Position numbers and translations under genes: made by a program. Below are positions 25,005 through 35,227 of a stretch of DNA of 46,529 nucleotides, piece after piece. The notes under the pieces were generated by a model. The model was not told the origin of the DNA, ran no database searches, and saw only the letters and a program-made list of their open reading frames with translations. Source of the stretch: Rhodanobacter lindaniclasticus (GTDB lineage: Bacteria > Pseudomonadota > Gammaproteobacteria > Xanthomonadales > Rhodanobacteraceae); the NCBI RefSeq assembly GCF_004799035.1, contig NZ_MWIO01000058.1, positions 1 to 46,529 on the forward strand, in the 5' to 3' direction. The number at the start of each line of letters is the position of its first letter. Positions within the stretch are counted from its first letter, which is position 1.

Positions 25005-25040
25005 GAAATGTTATCGGTATCAAGTTACCGATAACATTTC
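25005..25040. promoter_or_regulatory. Double LacI-type operator: perfect 15-bp inverted repeat
   Basis: GAAATGTTATCGGTA (25005-25019) and TACCGATAACATTTC (25026-25040) are exact reverse complements across a 6-base spacer. The left half contains TGTTATCGGTATCA (25009-25022), which fits the LacI-family pattern TGWNANCGNTNWCA at every position; the right half has the mirror site with one mismatch. The two CG centres are 14 bp apart. It lies 28 bp upstream of the GH65 fusion start and 160 bp upstream of the LacI gene, placed to repress the operon and possibly the regulator. Confidence 0.8.
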
Positions 25041-25199
25041 TTTTCCCTGCCCCGGAAAGTGGCGGGCGTGGCGGTGTCCGTGCCGGCTGGCGCCATCGGT
25101 TGCATCGCCGGGGCCAATGTCGACACACTGCACAGCGTCGCGCGATGTGGCGGCACCCATCGGCCAGCTAGATGGCCGGACCAACCGGGAATCGGATCG

Positions 25200-26204
25200 T
25201 TGAGCAAGAAGGGCACGCGCAAGCACGCGTCGGGTGGCCCGACCATGGCCGACCTGGCGCAACTGGCCGGGGTTTCCAAGATCACCGTCTCGCGGGCGCT
25301 GGGTGACAGCCCGCTGGTCAACCCGCAGACCCGCGAACGGATCCAGACGCTGGCGCGCGAGCACGGCTACAAGCTCAACATCAGCGCGCGCAACCTGCGC
25401 CTGCGCCGCAGTCATACGGTGGCGGTGATCGTGGAGATGCGGCCGTCGGTCGATCGCACCATGTTCGACCCCTATCCTCTGCTGTTGCTGGGCGGCATCT
25501 CGCAGGAGCTGACCGCCGCCGGCTACAGCGTGCTGCTGACCACCCGCCAAGGCGCCGGCGCGGCGGCGGTGCGGGCGGCCGACGGCCTGATCCTGCTGGG
25601 CCAGGGCGCGCACCAGGATGCGGTGCGCCGGTTCGACAAGCTGGGCCTGCCGATGGTGGTGTGGGGCGCGCCGTCGATCAGCGACGCACACGTGGTGGTG
25701 GGCAGCGACAACCGCCTTGGCGGCGCACTGGTGGCGCGGCAGTTCATCGCGCTGGGTCGGCGCCGGCCGGTGTTCGTCGGCAACCCCAGCCACCCGGAGA
25801 TCTTCGAGCGTCTGGATGGCTTCGTCGACGCGCTGGCGCTGCGGGGGATCAAGCCGCTGCTGATGCGGCGCGACGAGTTCACCGTGGACTCGGGCATGGA
25901 TGCGGTGCACTCGCTGCATGAGCGCAAGGTGGGTTTCGACGCGATCTTCGCCTGCAACGACCTGCTGGCGATGGGGGCGATCCGCGCCACGCTGGATCTG
26001 GGGCGCTCGGTGCCCGCCGACGTGTCGGTGGTGGGTTACGACGACATGCCGCTCAGCGCCAGCTTCCTGCCGCCGTTGAGTTCGGTGCGGCAGGACTGGC
26101 AGGAGGGCGGCATGCTGCTGGCGCGCAAGGTGCTGGCGTTGATCGATGGCGAGCCGGCCGGGTCGGAAAGCCTGCCGGTCAGCCTGATCGTGCGCGCGAC
26201 CTGA
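25200..26204 (+). CDS. LacI-family transcriptional regulator of the alpha-glucoside operon
   Basis: A 334-residue repressor. After a short basic leader, TMADLAQLAGVSKITVSRAL is the LacI-type helix-turn-helix, followed by the hinge helix region NISARNLRLRRSHTVAVIV and a periplasmic-binding-protein-like effector domain with FACNDLLAMGAI and VSVVGYDDMPLS. The TTG at 25200 gives a length normal for the family. An upstream in-frame start at 25059 adds 47 unlikely residues, and ATG 25245 would begin right at the DNA-binding domain. It diverges from the GH65 operon, with the double operator between them. The inducer is presumably the imported glucoside or its product. It converges on pilS with only 18 bp between stop codons. 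Confidence 0.87.
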   Translation: MSKKGTRKHASGGPTMADLAQLAGVSKITVSRALGDSPLVNPQTRERIQTLAREHGYKLNISARNLRLRRSHTVAVIVEMRPSVDRTMFDPYPLLLLGGISQELTAAGYSVLLTTRQGAGAAAVRAADGLILLGQGAHQDAVRRFDKLGLPMVVWGAPSISDAHVVVGSDNRLGGALVARQFIALGRRRPVFVGNPSHPEIFERLDGFVDALALRGIKPLLMRRDEFTVDSGMDAVHSLHERKVGFDAIFACNDLLAMGAIRATLDLGRSVPADVSVVGYDDMPLSASFLPPLSSVRQDWQEGGMLLARKVLALIDGEPAGSESLPVSLIVRAT

Positions 26205-26222
26205 TTCGTCCGGCGGCGCCTC

Positions 26223-27839
26223 TCAGCGCGCGGCGCTGCCCTCGTCCGTCTCGGCGGCTTCGGCCGGGTTGCGCCCCGGTGGCGTCAGCACCAGACGGAA
26301 GCAACTGCCGCCGCCGGCCACGCGCACGTATTCCAGCGCGGCCTGGTTGGCTTCACTCATCTGCTTGGCCAGGTACAGGCCCAGGCCGGTGCCGTATTCG
26401 TGGGTGGTGTAGAACGGCTCGAAGATCTGCGCGGCCACCTTGGGCGCGATGCCGGGGCCGCGGTCGATGACCTCGAGGATCGGCACGCCATGTTCGCCCT
26501 GGCGTGCGACCACCATCACGCGGGCCGGCTCGCCGGGCAGGCGGCCGTAGCGCAGCGCATTCTGCACCAGGTTCCACACCACCTGCTGCAACTGCTGCGG
26601 ATCGGCCAGCGCGACCACCGGCACGCCGTTGCTGGCGATCGCGCGCAGCGAGTCGGCGCCGAGGTCGTTGCCCTGGCGGTACTCCTCGACGAAATCCTGC
26701 GCCCAGTCGCCCAGGTCGAGTGCCTCCGGGCGCGAGCGCTCGCGGCGCGACAGCTGCAGGATGTTCTCGATGATCTCGTTGAGCCGCACGCAGTGGTTGT
26801 TGATGATCTCGACCATGCGCTGGTCGGTGCTGTCCATCGTGCGCGATTCGGCCAGCAACTGCGCGGAGTAGCGGATCGCCGCCAGCGGGTTGCGGATCTC
26901 GTGCGCGATCGAGGCCGACAGCCGGCCCAGCGAACTGAGCGTGAGTTCCTCTGCGCGGCGCGACAGCAGCGAGGTGTCGTCGAGGAAGATCAGCACGTGC
27001 GAGTCGTCGTTCGGCGCCAGGCGGGTGAAGCGCGGTACCACCTCGGGCACGCCGTCGGCGAGCTGGGTGGCGGTTTCGTCCAGCTTGCCCGAGGTCATCC
27101 AGTGGTACAGCCGGCGCGACAGTTCCGGTGCCAGCAGGCCCAGGTCGCGCTGGTCGGCGCCGGGATTGCCCAGCAGCATCCAGGCAGACTCGTTGATCTG
27201 GTGGATGCGGTTGGCGTCGTCCACCAGCAGCACGCCGGTCTTCATGCGGCGGATGATCAGTTCGTTGATCTGCGACAGGTTCGCCAGATCGGTGCTGCGC
27301 TGCTCGGCCAGTGCTTCGGTGGCGCGCAATTGCTGGCCCAGCACACTGCACAGCGCGGTGGTGGCGAAATAGGCCAGGCCGAACAGCGCCGCCTCCAGCA
27401 GGTCGCGATCGCCTGCCTGGTGCGAGAGCGACCAGCCGAACAGCGAAATGCCCAGCATGCCGAGCGTGGCCAGCGCGGCGAAGAAGCCGGACATGCGCAG
27501 CGGCAGGATCAGCGCGCCAGCGCAGAGATTCACCGCCAGCATCATCGCGATGCCGATGCGCGCATCGTGCATGGCCACGATCGCCAGCACCGCCACGACG
27601 ATGTCCACCACCAGGGTGCTCGCCACGGCTCCCTTCGCGTGGACCATGCTGCGCCGGTTCATCAGCAGCGCCAGCAGCGCGAAGATCAGGTACACCGTGG
27701 CCAGTGTGCGGGCGAAGCCCGGCGCGGCCAGCTGCGGCCAGCCCATGCCGGCAGGGCTGAACGCCAGCGCGACGTACACCAGCGACTGCACCAGCCGGAA
27801 GGCATTGAGGAACGACAGCTCGTGGCGGATCGTCGCCAT
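26223..27839 (-). CDS. pilS: Type IV pilus sensor histidine kinase PilS
   Basis: A 538-residue membrane kinase. About six hydrophobic segments occupy residues 14-170, with no periplasmic domain, as in PilS. A PAS domain follows (about 190-290; GVLLVDDANRIHQINESA), then the HisKA box SASIAHEIRNPLAAIRYSAQ with H313, and an ATPase domain with NLVQNALRYG, DRGPGI and GTGLGLYLAKQM. It phosphorylates PilR to control pilin transcription. The start MATIRHELSFLN at 27839 is the first that keeps only protein-like sequence. It is divergent from sucC, as in Xylella/Xanthomonas from memory, but the expected next gene pilR is replaced by the LacI/GH65 locus. Everything needed for catalysis is present. Confidence 0.9.
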   Translation of the reverse strand: MATIRHELSFLNAFRLVQSLVYVALAFSPAGMGWPQLAAPGFARTLATVYLIFALLALLMNRRSMVHAKGAVASTLVVDIVVAVLAIVAMHDARIGIAMMLAVNLCAGALILPLRMSGFFAALATLGMLGISLFGWSLSHQAGDRDLLEAALFGLAYFATTALCSVLGQQLRATEALAEQRSTDLANLSQINELIIRRMKTGVLLVDDANRIHQINESAWMLLGNPGADQRDLGLLAPELSRRLYHWMTSGKLDETATQLADGVPEVVPRFTRLAPNDDSHVLIFLDDTSLLSRRAEELTLSSLGRLSASIAHEIRNPLAAIRYSAQLLAESRTMDSTDQRMVEIINNHCVRLNEIIENILQLSRRERSRPEALDLGDWAQDFVEEYRQGNDLGADSLRAIASNGVPVVALADPQQLQQVVWNLVQNALRYGRLPGEPARVMVVARQGEHGVPILEVIDRGPGIAPKVAAQIFEPFYTTHEYGTGLGLYLAKQMSEANQAALEYVRVAGGGSCFRLVLTPPGRNPAEAAETDEGSAAR

Positions 27840-28175
27840 CCCTGTGCGCGGGTCGTTGAGCGTTGCTAGGGTCGACACGTAGGCTGCGGTTCCGGTGCGG
27901 TTGCGGTCGAGTATATGACGCCCCGGGCAGCCCCGCGCGAGGTCGCCAAAGGCTTCGCGGACGCCGGAAAACAGGGCCTCGGGCGGCCCCGGCGCGGCGG
28001 CGCCCTTTCCATTGCGGCCCGCTTCCGCGAAAATGGGCGGCCGTTTGCTGCGGTTCGGCCCGCGTCCGGCCCCGTGCCGCGACCAGGCCGTGTGTGACTC
28101 CACCGCCGATCCCTGACCCACGCCCGTCTTTCCGCGTGCGGCCGTCATCGTTTTTCCGTTCGCTCGAGGTATCGA
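27840..28175. other. pilS/sucC divergent intergenic region
   Basis: 336 bp between two divergent start codons, presumably holding both promoters. GAGG at 28166-28169 is the sucC ribosome site. I find no convincing -35/-10 pair, no palindrome of note and no small gene. Confidence 0.5.
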
Positions 28176-29339
<1,164 letters not shown>

Positions 29340-29353
29340 GGAGCAATCGAAAC

Positions 29354-30226
29354 ATGAGCGTTCTCGTAAACAAAGATACCAAGGTGCTGGTGCAGGGCTT
29401 CACCGGCCAGCAGGGCACCTTCCACGCGCAGCAGTGCATCGACTACGGCACCAAGGTCGTCGGCGGCGTGACCCCGGGCAAGGGCGGTTCCGAGCACATC
29501 GGCCTGCCCGTGTTCAACTCGGTCGATGAAGCGGTGCTGGAAACCGGCGCCGACGCATCGGTGATCTTCGTGCCGCCGCCGTTCGCGGCCGACTCGATCC
29601 TCGAAGCGATCGACGCGGGCATCAAGGTCATCGTGGCGATCACCGAAGGCATCCCGGTGCTGGACATGCTGCGCGTCAAGAACGTGCTGCAGCAGCATCC
29701 GGAAACCGTGCTGATCGGGCCGAACTGCCCCGGCATCATCACTCCGGGCGAATGCAAGATCGGCATCATGCCCGGTCACATCCACAGCAAGGGCAGGGTC
29801 GGCGTGGTCTCGCGCTCCGGCACGCTGACCTATGAAGCGGTGTTCCAGACCACCAACGAAGGCCTCGGCCAGAGCACGGTGATCGGCATCGGCGGCGACC
29901 CGATCAACGGTCTCAACTTCATCGACTGCCTGAAGCTGTTCCAGGACGACCCGCAGACCGAAGGCATCATCATGGTCGGCGAGATCGGCGGCAGCGCCGA
30001 GGAAGACGCGGCCGAGTTCATCGGCGAATACGTCAAGAAGCCGGTGGTCTCGTTCATCGCCGGCGCCTCGGCCCCGGCCGGCAAGCGCATGGGCCATGCC
30101 GGCGCGATCATCTCCGGCGGCAAGGGCACCGCCGCGGCGAAGTTCGCCGCGCTGGAGAAGGCCGGCGTCACCACGGTGAAGTCGCCAGCCGACCTGGGCA
30201 AGGCACTCGCCAAGCTGATGAAGTGA
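29354..30226 (+). CDS. sucD: Succinyl-CoA synthetase alpha subunit
   Basis: A 290-residue subunit that binds CoA and carries the phosphohistidine. [13 protein letters not shown] at about 15-27 is the CoA-binding Rossmann loop, and the active-site histidine is H248 in [30 protein letters not shown] directly before the ATG supplies the ribosome site. It forms an operon with sucC and ends in a strong intrinsic terminator. Confidence 0.97.
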   Translation: MSVLVNKDTKVLVQGFTGQQGTFHAQQCIDYGTKVVGGVTPGKGGSEHIGLPVFNSVDEAVLETGADASVIFVPPPFAADSILEAIDAGIKVIVAITEGIPVLDMLRVKNVLQQHPETVLIGPNCPGIITPGECKIGIMPGHIHSKGRVGVVSRSGTLTYEAVFQTTNEGLGQSTVIGIGGDPINGLNFIDCLKLFQDDPQTEGIIMVGEIGGSAEEDAAEFIGEYVKKPVVSFIAGASAPAGKRMGHAGAIISGGKGTAAAKFAALEKAGVTTVKSPADLGKALAKLMK

Positions 30227-30242
30227 TCCTTCCTGCAGGGTG

Positions 30243-30274
30243 AAAAAAGCCGCGCATTGCGCGGCTTTTTTTTT
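30243..30274 (+). terminator. Rho-independent terminator of sucCD
   Basis: AAAAAAGCCGCGC (30243-30255), loop ATT, and GCGCGGCTTTTTT with nine T in all (to 30274). It lies 16 bp after the sucD stop. Its A-run on the left also makes it potentially bidirectional. Confidence 0.93.
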
Positions 30275-30459
30275 GCCGATCGCACGCGCAACCACCCGAC
30301 ATGCCCGCAACGCCCGCAGCTGCAACGGGATCAGCGGCGGCCAGGGCGGCAACGATTCCCGGCGCGCCCGGCAGAGCTGAACGCACCGCCGATGTGGGGG
30401 CCACCCGAAAGCATCGTTCCACTACCATTGCGCGGTTCAATCCGAGGAATGCCGCCTCC

Positions 30460-32091
30460 ATGGCAAAGCTGCGTCTGGCATTGGCCCAACACGATTTTCC
30501 CGTCGGCGCGGTGGCGGCCAATGCCGCCCGGGCCGCGCAGCTCATGGCGCAGGCCCGTGAAGGCGGCGCCGAGCTGGTGGCGTTTCCGGAACTGACCCTG
30601 AGCGGCTATCCGCCGGAGGATTTGCTGCTGCGGCCGAGTTTCCTCGCCGCCTGCGACAGCGAATTGGCCGCCCTGGCCGCGGCGACCAACGGCATCGCGG
30701 CCCTGGTTGGCCACCCGCACAGCGAGGGCGAGGTGTTCAACGCCGCCAGCCTGCTGCGCGAGGGGCAGGTGGAATGCACGGCGCACAAGCAGGCCTTGCC
30801 GAACTACGGCGTGTTCGACGACAAGCGCTATTTCCGCCCCGGCCATGACTCGGTCGTCGCGGCGATCGCTGGCGTGAGCGTGGGCCTGCTGATCTGCGAA
30901 GACGTGTGGCAGCCCGAGCCTGCGGCACGGGCTGCCGCCGCGGGGGCGCAACTGATCGTGGTGATCAACGCTTCGCCCTGGGACGACCACAAGCAGGGCG
31001 AGCGCGAGGCGGTGCTGACGGCGCGAGCGCGCGAAACCGGCTGCGCGATCGCCTACCTCAACCTCGTCGGCGGCCAGGACGAGGTGGTGTACGACGGCGC
31101 CTCGATCCTGGTCAACGGCGACGGTTCGATCGCGGCGCGGGCGCCGGCCTTCGTCGATGCGCTGTTGCAGGCCGAGTTCGATCCGGCCACGCGTGCCCTG
31201 ACGCCGATCGACTGGCCGGTACCGGCCGATTCCTCGATGGAGGCGACGCTGTACGCGGCCCTGGTCCGCGGCGTGCGCGACTACATCGACAAGAACCGCT
31301 TCGAGGGCGTGCTGCTGGGCCTTTCCGGCGGCATCGACTCGGCGTTGACGCTGGCACTGGCGGTCGATGCGCTCGGTGCCGAGCGGGTCACCGCGGTGAT
31401 GATGCCCACGCGCTACACCTCGGAACTCTCGCTGGACGGCGCGCGCATGCAGGCCGAGCGGTTGGGCGTGGATTACCACGTGATCCCGATCGAGGCGACC
31501 TACCAGTCGTTCGTGGACGCGCTGACTCCCGCCTTCGCCGGCAAGCCTGCCGACACCACCGAGGAAAACCTGCAGTCACGCACGCGTGGCGTGATGCTGA
31601 TGGCGCTGTCCAACAAGCACGGCCGCCTGCTGCTGGCCACCGGCAACAAGAGTGAGATGGCGGTAGGATACGCCACCTTGTACGGCGACATGTGCGGCGC
31701 CTATGCGCCGCTCAAGGACGTGTACAAGACGGTGGTGTACCGGCTGGCGCGCTGGCGCAATGCGGCCGGGGCGGGTGTTTCGCGCCCGACGCCCATCCCC
31801 GAAGAAGTCATCGACCGCCCGCCCTCGGCCGAGCTGCGCGAGAACCAGACCGACCAGGACTCGCTGCCACCGTACGACGAACTCGACGCGATCCTTGCCG
31901 GTTTCATCGAGGGCGAGCAGTCGCAGGCGGAGCTCGTGGCAGCCGGCCACGACGCCGCGACGGTGCAACGGGTGGTGCGCCTGGTGCTGTTGAACGAGTT
32001 CAAGCGCCGGCAGTCTGCACCCGGTCCGCGCGTGACCACTCGCGCCTTCGGCCGCGAACGACGCTATCCCATCACGTCCGGCTGGCGGTGA
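30460..32091 (+). CDS. nadE: Glutamine-dependent NAD+ synthase
   Basis: A 543-residue, two-domain enzyme making NAD+ from deamido-NAD+, ATP and glutamine. The N-terminal nitrilase-fold glutaminase has the triad E44 (VAFPELTLSGY), K110 (HKQALPNYGVF) and C146 (LLICEDVW). The C-terminal synthetase has the PP-loop LGLSGGIDSALTLAL and TGNKSEMAVGYAT, and ends near RRYPITSGWR. The ATG at 30460 is chosen because MAKLRLALAQHDFPVG is the usual N-terminus; the frame extends upstream for 53 unconvincing residues. It is expressed separately from sucCD. Confidence 0.95.
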   Translation: MAKLRLALAQHDFPVGAVAANAARAAQLMAQAREGGAELVAFPELTLSGYPPEDLLLRPSFLAACDSELAALAAATNGIAALVGHPHSEGEVFNAASLLREGQVECTAHKQALPNYGVFDDKRYFRPGHDSVVAAIAGVSVGLLICEDVWQPEPAARAAAAGAQLIVVINASPWDDHKQGEREAVLTARARETGCAIAYLNLVGGQDEVVYDGASILVNGDGSIAARAPAFVDALLQAEFDPATRALTPIDWPVPADSSMEATLYAALVRGVRDYIDKNRFEGVLLGLSGGIDSALTLALAVDALGAERVTAVMMPTRYTSELSLDGARMQAERLGVDYHVIPIEATYQSFVDALTPAFAGKPADTTEENLQSRTRGVMLMALSNKHGRLLLATGNKSEMAVGYATLYGDMCGAYAPLKDVYKTVVYRLARWRNAAGAGVSRPTPIPEEVIDRPPSAELRENQTDQDSLPPYDELDAILAGFIEGEQSQAELVAAGHDAATVQRVVRLVLLNEFKRRQSAPGPRVTTRAFGRERRYPITSGWR

Positions 32092-32148
32092 GGCGCGGGT
32101 ACCTCGCGGCGGGACGCGGCTTTCCCCGATCCCGGCGCAGCGCGTGGC

Positions 32149-33015
32149 TCAATGATGCCCCGAGAACGGGATCATCTTGCGCACCAACGAAGGACCGTGC
32201 GGCCACTTGGGATCGGTGAGGTAAGGATGGCCCGGATAGTTCAGGGCCAGCACCTCGCGGGTCTGCGCGGCCAGCTCCTTGCGGTCCAGCGCCAGGTAGC
32301 TGCGGGTGAGGATGGCCAGCGCGTCGCCGGCCTGCGGCGCCTGCTGGTAGTGCTCGATCACGTACTGCGAGCGGTCGGCCGCGGCGACGAAGGCCTTGTT
32401 CTGCAGGTAGAACTCGGCCACGTTGATCTCGTATTGCGCCAGCAGGTTGCGCAGGTAGATCATGCGCTGGCGCGCGTCGGCGGTGTAGGCACTGTCAGGG
32501 AAGCGCCGCGACAGCTCCGAGAAGTCATCGAACGCCTGCAGGTTGTAGCCCTGGTCGCGCCGGGTCATGCCGCCGGAGCGTTTGGTGATGCGTTCGATGA
32601 AGCCGCTGGTGCGATCGAAATTGATCAGGCCGCGCAGGTAATAGGCATAATCGACGTGCTTGTTGGCCGGATAGGTCTTGATGAAGCGGTTGATCGTGGA
32701 CAATGCCTCATCGGGCTGGTTGTCCTTGTATTGCGCATAGGCCAGTTCAAGCTGGGCCTGCTCGCTGTACGGACCGGACGGGAAGCGCGCGATCAGGCGC
32801 TGGAATGCCCGGGCGGCGCCGGAGTAATTGCCTGCTACCAGGAAGCTGTGGGAGCGGTTGTACAGCGGCTCCAGCGGCATCGTGTCGATGGTGTTGCCCT
32901 TGCGGCCAAACATCGAGCAGGCGCCGAGTACGGCCACCAGGACAACCACGGCGAGCAGCCTGGCGGCATGCAACGGGAACAACGACGGCGTGGTCGAGCC
33001 ACTTGATGGGCGCAT
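32149..33015 (-). CDS. bamD: Outer-membrane assembly lipoprotein BamD
   Basis: A 288-residue lipoprotein of the BAM complex that folds beta-barrel proteins into the outer membrane. The signal peptide ends in the lipobox VLGAC, with Cys33 the lipidated residue. Five TPR-like repeats follow; YNRSHSFLVAGNYSGAARAF and SGPYSEQAQLELAYAQYK are typical. ATG 33015 (MRPSSGST) gives a compact signal peptide, and the longer frame overlaps the rluD start. It is divergent from rluD, the arrangement also found in E. coli and other gammaproteobacteria. Confidence 0.95.
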   Translation of the reverse strand: MRPSSGSTTPSLFPLHAARLLAVVVLVAVLGACSMFGRKGNTIDTMPLEPLYNRSHSFLVAGNYSGAARAFQRLIARFPSGPYSEQAQLELAYAQYKDNQPDEALSTINRFIKTYPANKHVDYAYYLRGLINFDRTSGFIERITKRSGGMTRRDQGYNLQAFDDFSELSRRFPDSAYTADARQRMIYLRNLLAQYEINVAEFYLQNKAFVAAADRSQYVIEHYQQAPQAGDALAILTRSYLALDRKELAAQTREVLALNYPGHPYLTDPKWPHGPSLVRKMIPFSGHH

Positions 33016-33085
33016 AGGAATGAATTCGGATGTTGGATCGAACAGGCATGATAACTGAAACCGGCTGCCGCCCGCGGAGGCCGGC

Positions 33086-34060
33086 ATGACCACGATACGG
33101 CAGCAGGCAGAGGTTCCGCTGAGCGCGGCAGGTCGTCGCTTCGACCAGGCTTTGGCCGAGATGTTCCCGGCTTATTCGCGCTCGCGGCTCAGCGGCTGGA
33201 TCAAGTCCGGCGCCGTGACCCTCGACGGCGCCACCGCCGCGCCGCGGCAGCTGCTGCGCGGCGGCGAACGGGTCGAGCTCGACGTCGAGCTGGAGGCGGA
33301 GGTGCACAGCCAACCCGAGGCGATCGCGCTGGCCATCGTGCATGAGGACGCCCACCTGCTGGTGCTGGACAAACCCGCCGGGCTGGTGGTGCATCCCGGC
33401 GCCGGCAATCCGGCCGGGACCCTGCTCAACGGACTGCTGCACCATGATCCGCAGCTTGCCGAACTGCCGCGCGCCGGCATCGTGCATCGGCTGGACAAGG
33501 ACACCTCCGGCCTGATGGTGGTGGCCAGGGACCTGCCCACGTACACCGCCCTGGTCGACCTGCTGTCGCGGCACGAGGTGGAGCGCCAGTACGAAGCCGT
33601 GGTGCTGGGCACGATGGTGGCCGGCGGCACGGTGGATGCGCCGATCGGCCGCAGCATGGGCGATCGCCTGCGCCAGGCGGTGCGCGACGAGGAAGACGGC
33701 AAGCGCGCGGTAACGCATTACCGCGTGCGCGAGCGCTTTCGCGCCCACAGCCTGCTGCAATGCCAGCTGGAAACCGGCCGCACCCATCAGATCCGCGTGC
33801 ACCTGGCGCACATCGGTCACCCGCTGGTCGGTGATCCGTTGTACGGCGGCGGCCTCAAGTTGCCCAAGGGTGCCAGTGACGGCCTGATCGCCGCCTTGCG
33901 CGGTTTCCGCCGGCAGGCGCTGCACGCGGAGAGGCTCTCGTTCGTGCATCCGGCGACCGGCGAGGCGCTGTCGTTCTCGGCCGAACGCCCGGCGGACCAG
34001 CAGGCTCTGATCGAGGCCTTGCGCGCGGATCTGGCCGAGCATGGCTCCGAGCCCTGGTGA
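33086..34060 (+). CDS. rluD: 23S rRNA pseudouridine synthase RluD
   Basis: A 324-residue enzyme that makes pseudouridines in helix 69 of 23S rRNA. An N-terminal S4 RNA-binding domain (about 15-70; [18 protein letters not shown]) precedes the catalytic domain. The catalytic aspartate is D137 in [34 protein letters not shown] is the conserved C-terminal motif. It diverges from bamD with 70 bp between starts and is followed by pgeF, a widely conserved order. Confidence 0.95.
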   Translation: MTTIRQQAEVPLSAAGRRFDQALAEMFPAYSRSRLSGWIKSGAVTLDGATAAPRQLLRGGERVELDVELEAEVHSQPEAIALAIVHEDAHLLVLDKPAGLVVHPGAGNPAGTLLNGLLHHDPQLAELPRAGIVHRLDKDTSGLMVVARDLPTYTALVDLLSRHEVERQYEAVVLGTMVAGGTVDAPIGRSMGDRLRQAVRDEEDGKRAVTHYRVRERFRAHSLLQCQLETGRTHQIRVHLAHIGHPLVGDPLYGGGLKLPKGASDGLIAALRGFRRQALHAERLSFVHPATGEALSFSAERPADQQALIEALRADLAEHGSEPW

Positions 34061-34127
34061 GCCGTCGGCACGCGCCTGCACCGGCCGTGCGATGCTTGGC
34101 AGGTTCCCCACCCCGAATCCCGGACCC

Positions 34128-34877
34128 ATGACCGAAAGCTGGATCTTTCCCGACTGGCCCGCTCCGCCGCAGGTCCACGCGGCCATCACCACGCGGCTGG
34201 GGCCCGGCGTGTCGTCGGCGCCGTATGAGCGGTTCAACCTCGGCTTGCGCAGCGGCGACGCCACCGAGGCGGTGCTGGCGAACCGCGGCGCGTTGCAGCA
34301 GGCGTTGCGGCTGCCGGCGGCGCCGCGCTGGTTGCACCAGGTGCACGGGTGCGGCGTGGCCGAACTGGGTCCGCTGCCCAGCACGCACGAGCCGCAGGCG
34401 GATGCGGCGGTCTCGCACATCCCCGGCACGGTGCTGGCGATCCTGACTGCCGACTGCCTGCCGGTGTTGTTGTGCAGCGAGGACGGTGGCGAGATCGGTG
34501 CCGCCCATGCCGGTTGGCGCGGCCTCGCCGCGGGCGTGCTGGAAGCCACCCTGGCGCAGATGGTCAGCCCGCCCGCGCGCGTGCTGGCGTGGCTGGGTCC
34601 GTGCATCGGGGCGCCGTCGTACGAGGTGGGCGAGGAGGTGCGCGCCGCCTTCGTCGCGCACGACGCGGCTGGCGCGATGTGCTTCGAGGCCACGCGCCCC
34701 GGCCACTGGCGTTGCGACCTGGCCGCCTTGGCGCGGCAGCGACTGGCGCGTGCGGGCGTGACGCGTGTCCACGGTGGCGGCAACGACACCCACGCCGATG
34801 CGCGCTTCTACTCGTACCGGCGCGACGGCGCCGCCAGCGGCCGCTTCGCCAGCCTGATCTGGCTCGCCCAGGACTGA
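34128..34877 (+). CDS. pgeF: Peptidoglycan editing factor PgeF (YfiH, laccase-domain family)
   Basis: A 249-residue member of the YfiH/DUF152 family, known to remove mis-incorporated serine-containing precursors from peptidoglycan synthesis and also described as a polyphenol oxidase. The metal-binding set is H73 (WLHQVHG), C110 (LTADCLPVL) and H127 (AAHAGWRG). FNLGLRSGD and SYRRDG near the C-terminus are also typical. The ATG at 34128 is chosen for the MTESWIFPDWP start; the frame runs back into rluD without sense. Probably co-transcribed with rluD. Confidence 0.93.
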   Translation: MTESWIFPDWPAPPQVHAAITTRLGPGVSSAPYERFNLGLRSGDATEAVLANRGALQQALRLPAAPRWLHQVHGCGVAELGPLPSTHEPQADAAVSHIPGTVLAILTADCLPVLLCSEDGGEIGAAHAGWRGLAAGVLEATLAQMVSPPARVLAWLGPCIGAPSYEVGEEVRAAFVAHDAAGAMCFEATRPGHWRCDLAALARQRLARAGVTRVHGGGNDTHADARFYSYRRDGAASGRFASLIWLAQD

Positions 34878-34944
34878 GTCCACGCGGAATTTCCGGCGCG
34901 TGATGTCGTTGTGGCGCACACTCGACCGAGTGCCTTGCGCGCCA

Positions 34945-35091
34945 TCACATGGATTCCTCCAGGCGACGGGACAGGTGCATCGCCGACCGGATCAGCCGAC
35001 GCTCGAGACGGTCGAACAGCCGGGTGACCAGCACCGCGGTGTTGCGCAGGTGGAACTGCACGGTGTGGTCGAAGTGCTCCAGCTCGATCAT
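34945..35091 (-). CDS. Possible small protein of 48 residues
   Basis: An ATG at 35089-35091 opens a 48-codon frame ending in TGA at 34945-34947. The product starts MIELEHFDHTVQFHLRNTAV and is rich in Leu and Arg ([20 protein letters not shown]), so it would form a basic amphipathic helix. An in-frame stop lies nine codons upstream, so it is not the tail of a larger frame. GGTGGCG upstream is a weak ribosome site. It lies downstream of otsB on the same strand, in a 350-bp region otherwise without genes. I recognise no family; it may be a chance frame or a remnant. Confidence 0.3.
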   Translation of the reverse strand: MIELEHFDHTVQFHLRNTAVLVTRLFDRLERRLIRSAMHLSRRLEESM

Positions 35092-35227
35092 CTGGTCGCC
35101 ACCGGGGAGGGGCGGGAGTCAGGCTGCAGAAACTGGCGTCGGCATGGAAACGCGGCAGGCAGCATCAGACGATGCGTGCGTGACCGTCGACGGCGCTGCC
35201 ACGCGGCCGTCGCCGATCACGCCCGGT

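Noticed and set aside
25059..25199. N-terminal extension of the LacI regulator
   Set aside because: The 47 added residues do not resemble the family and precede the normal basic leader; the TTG at 25200 fits family length better.
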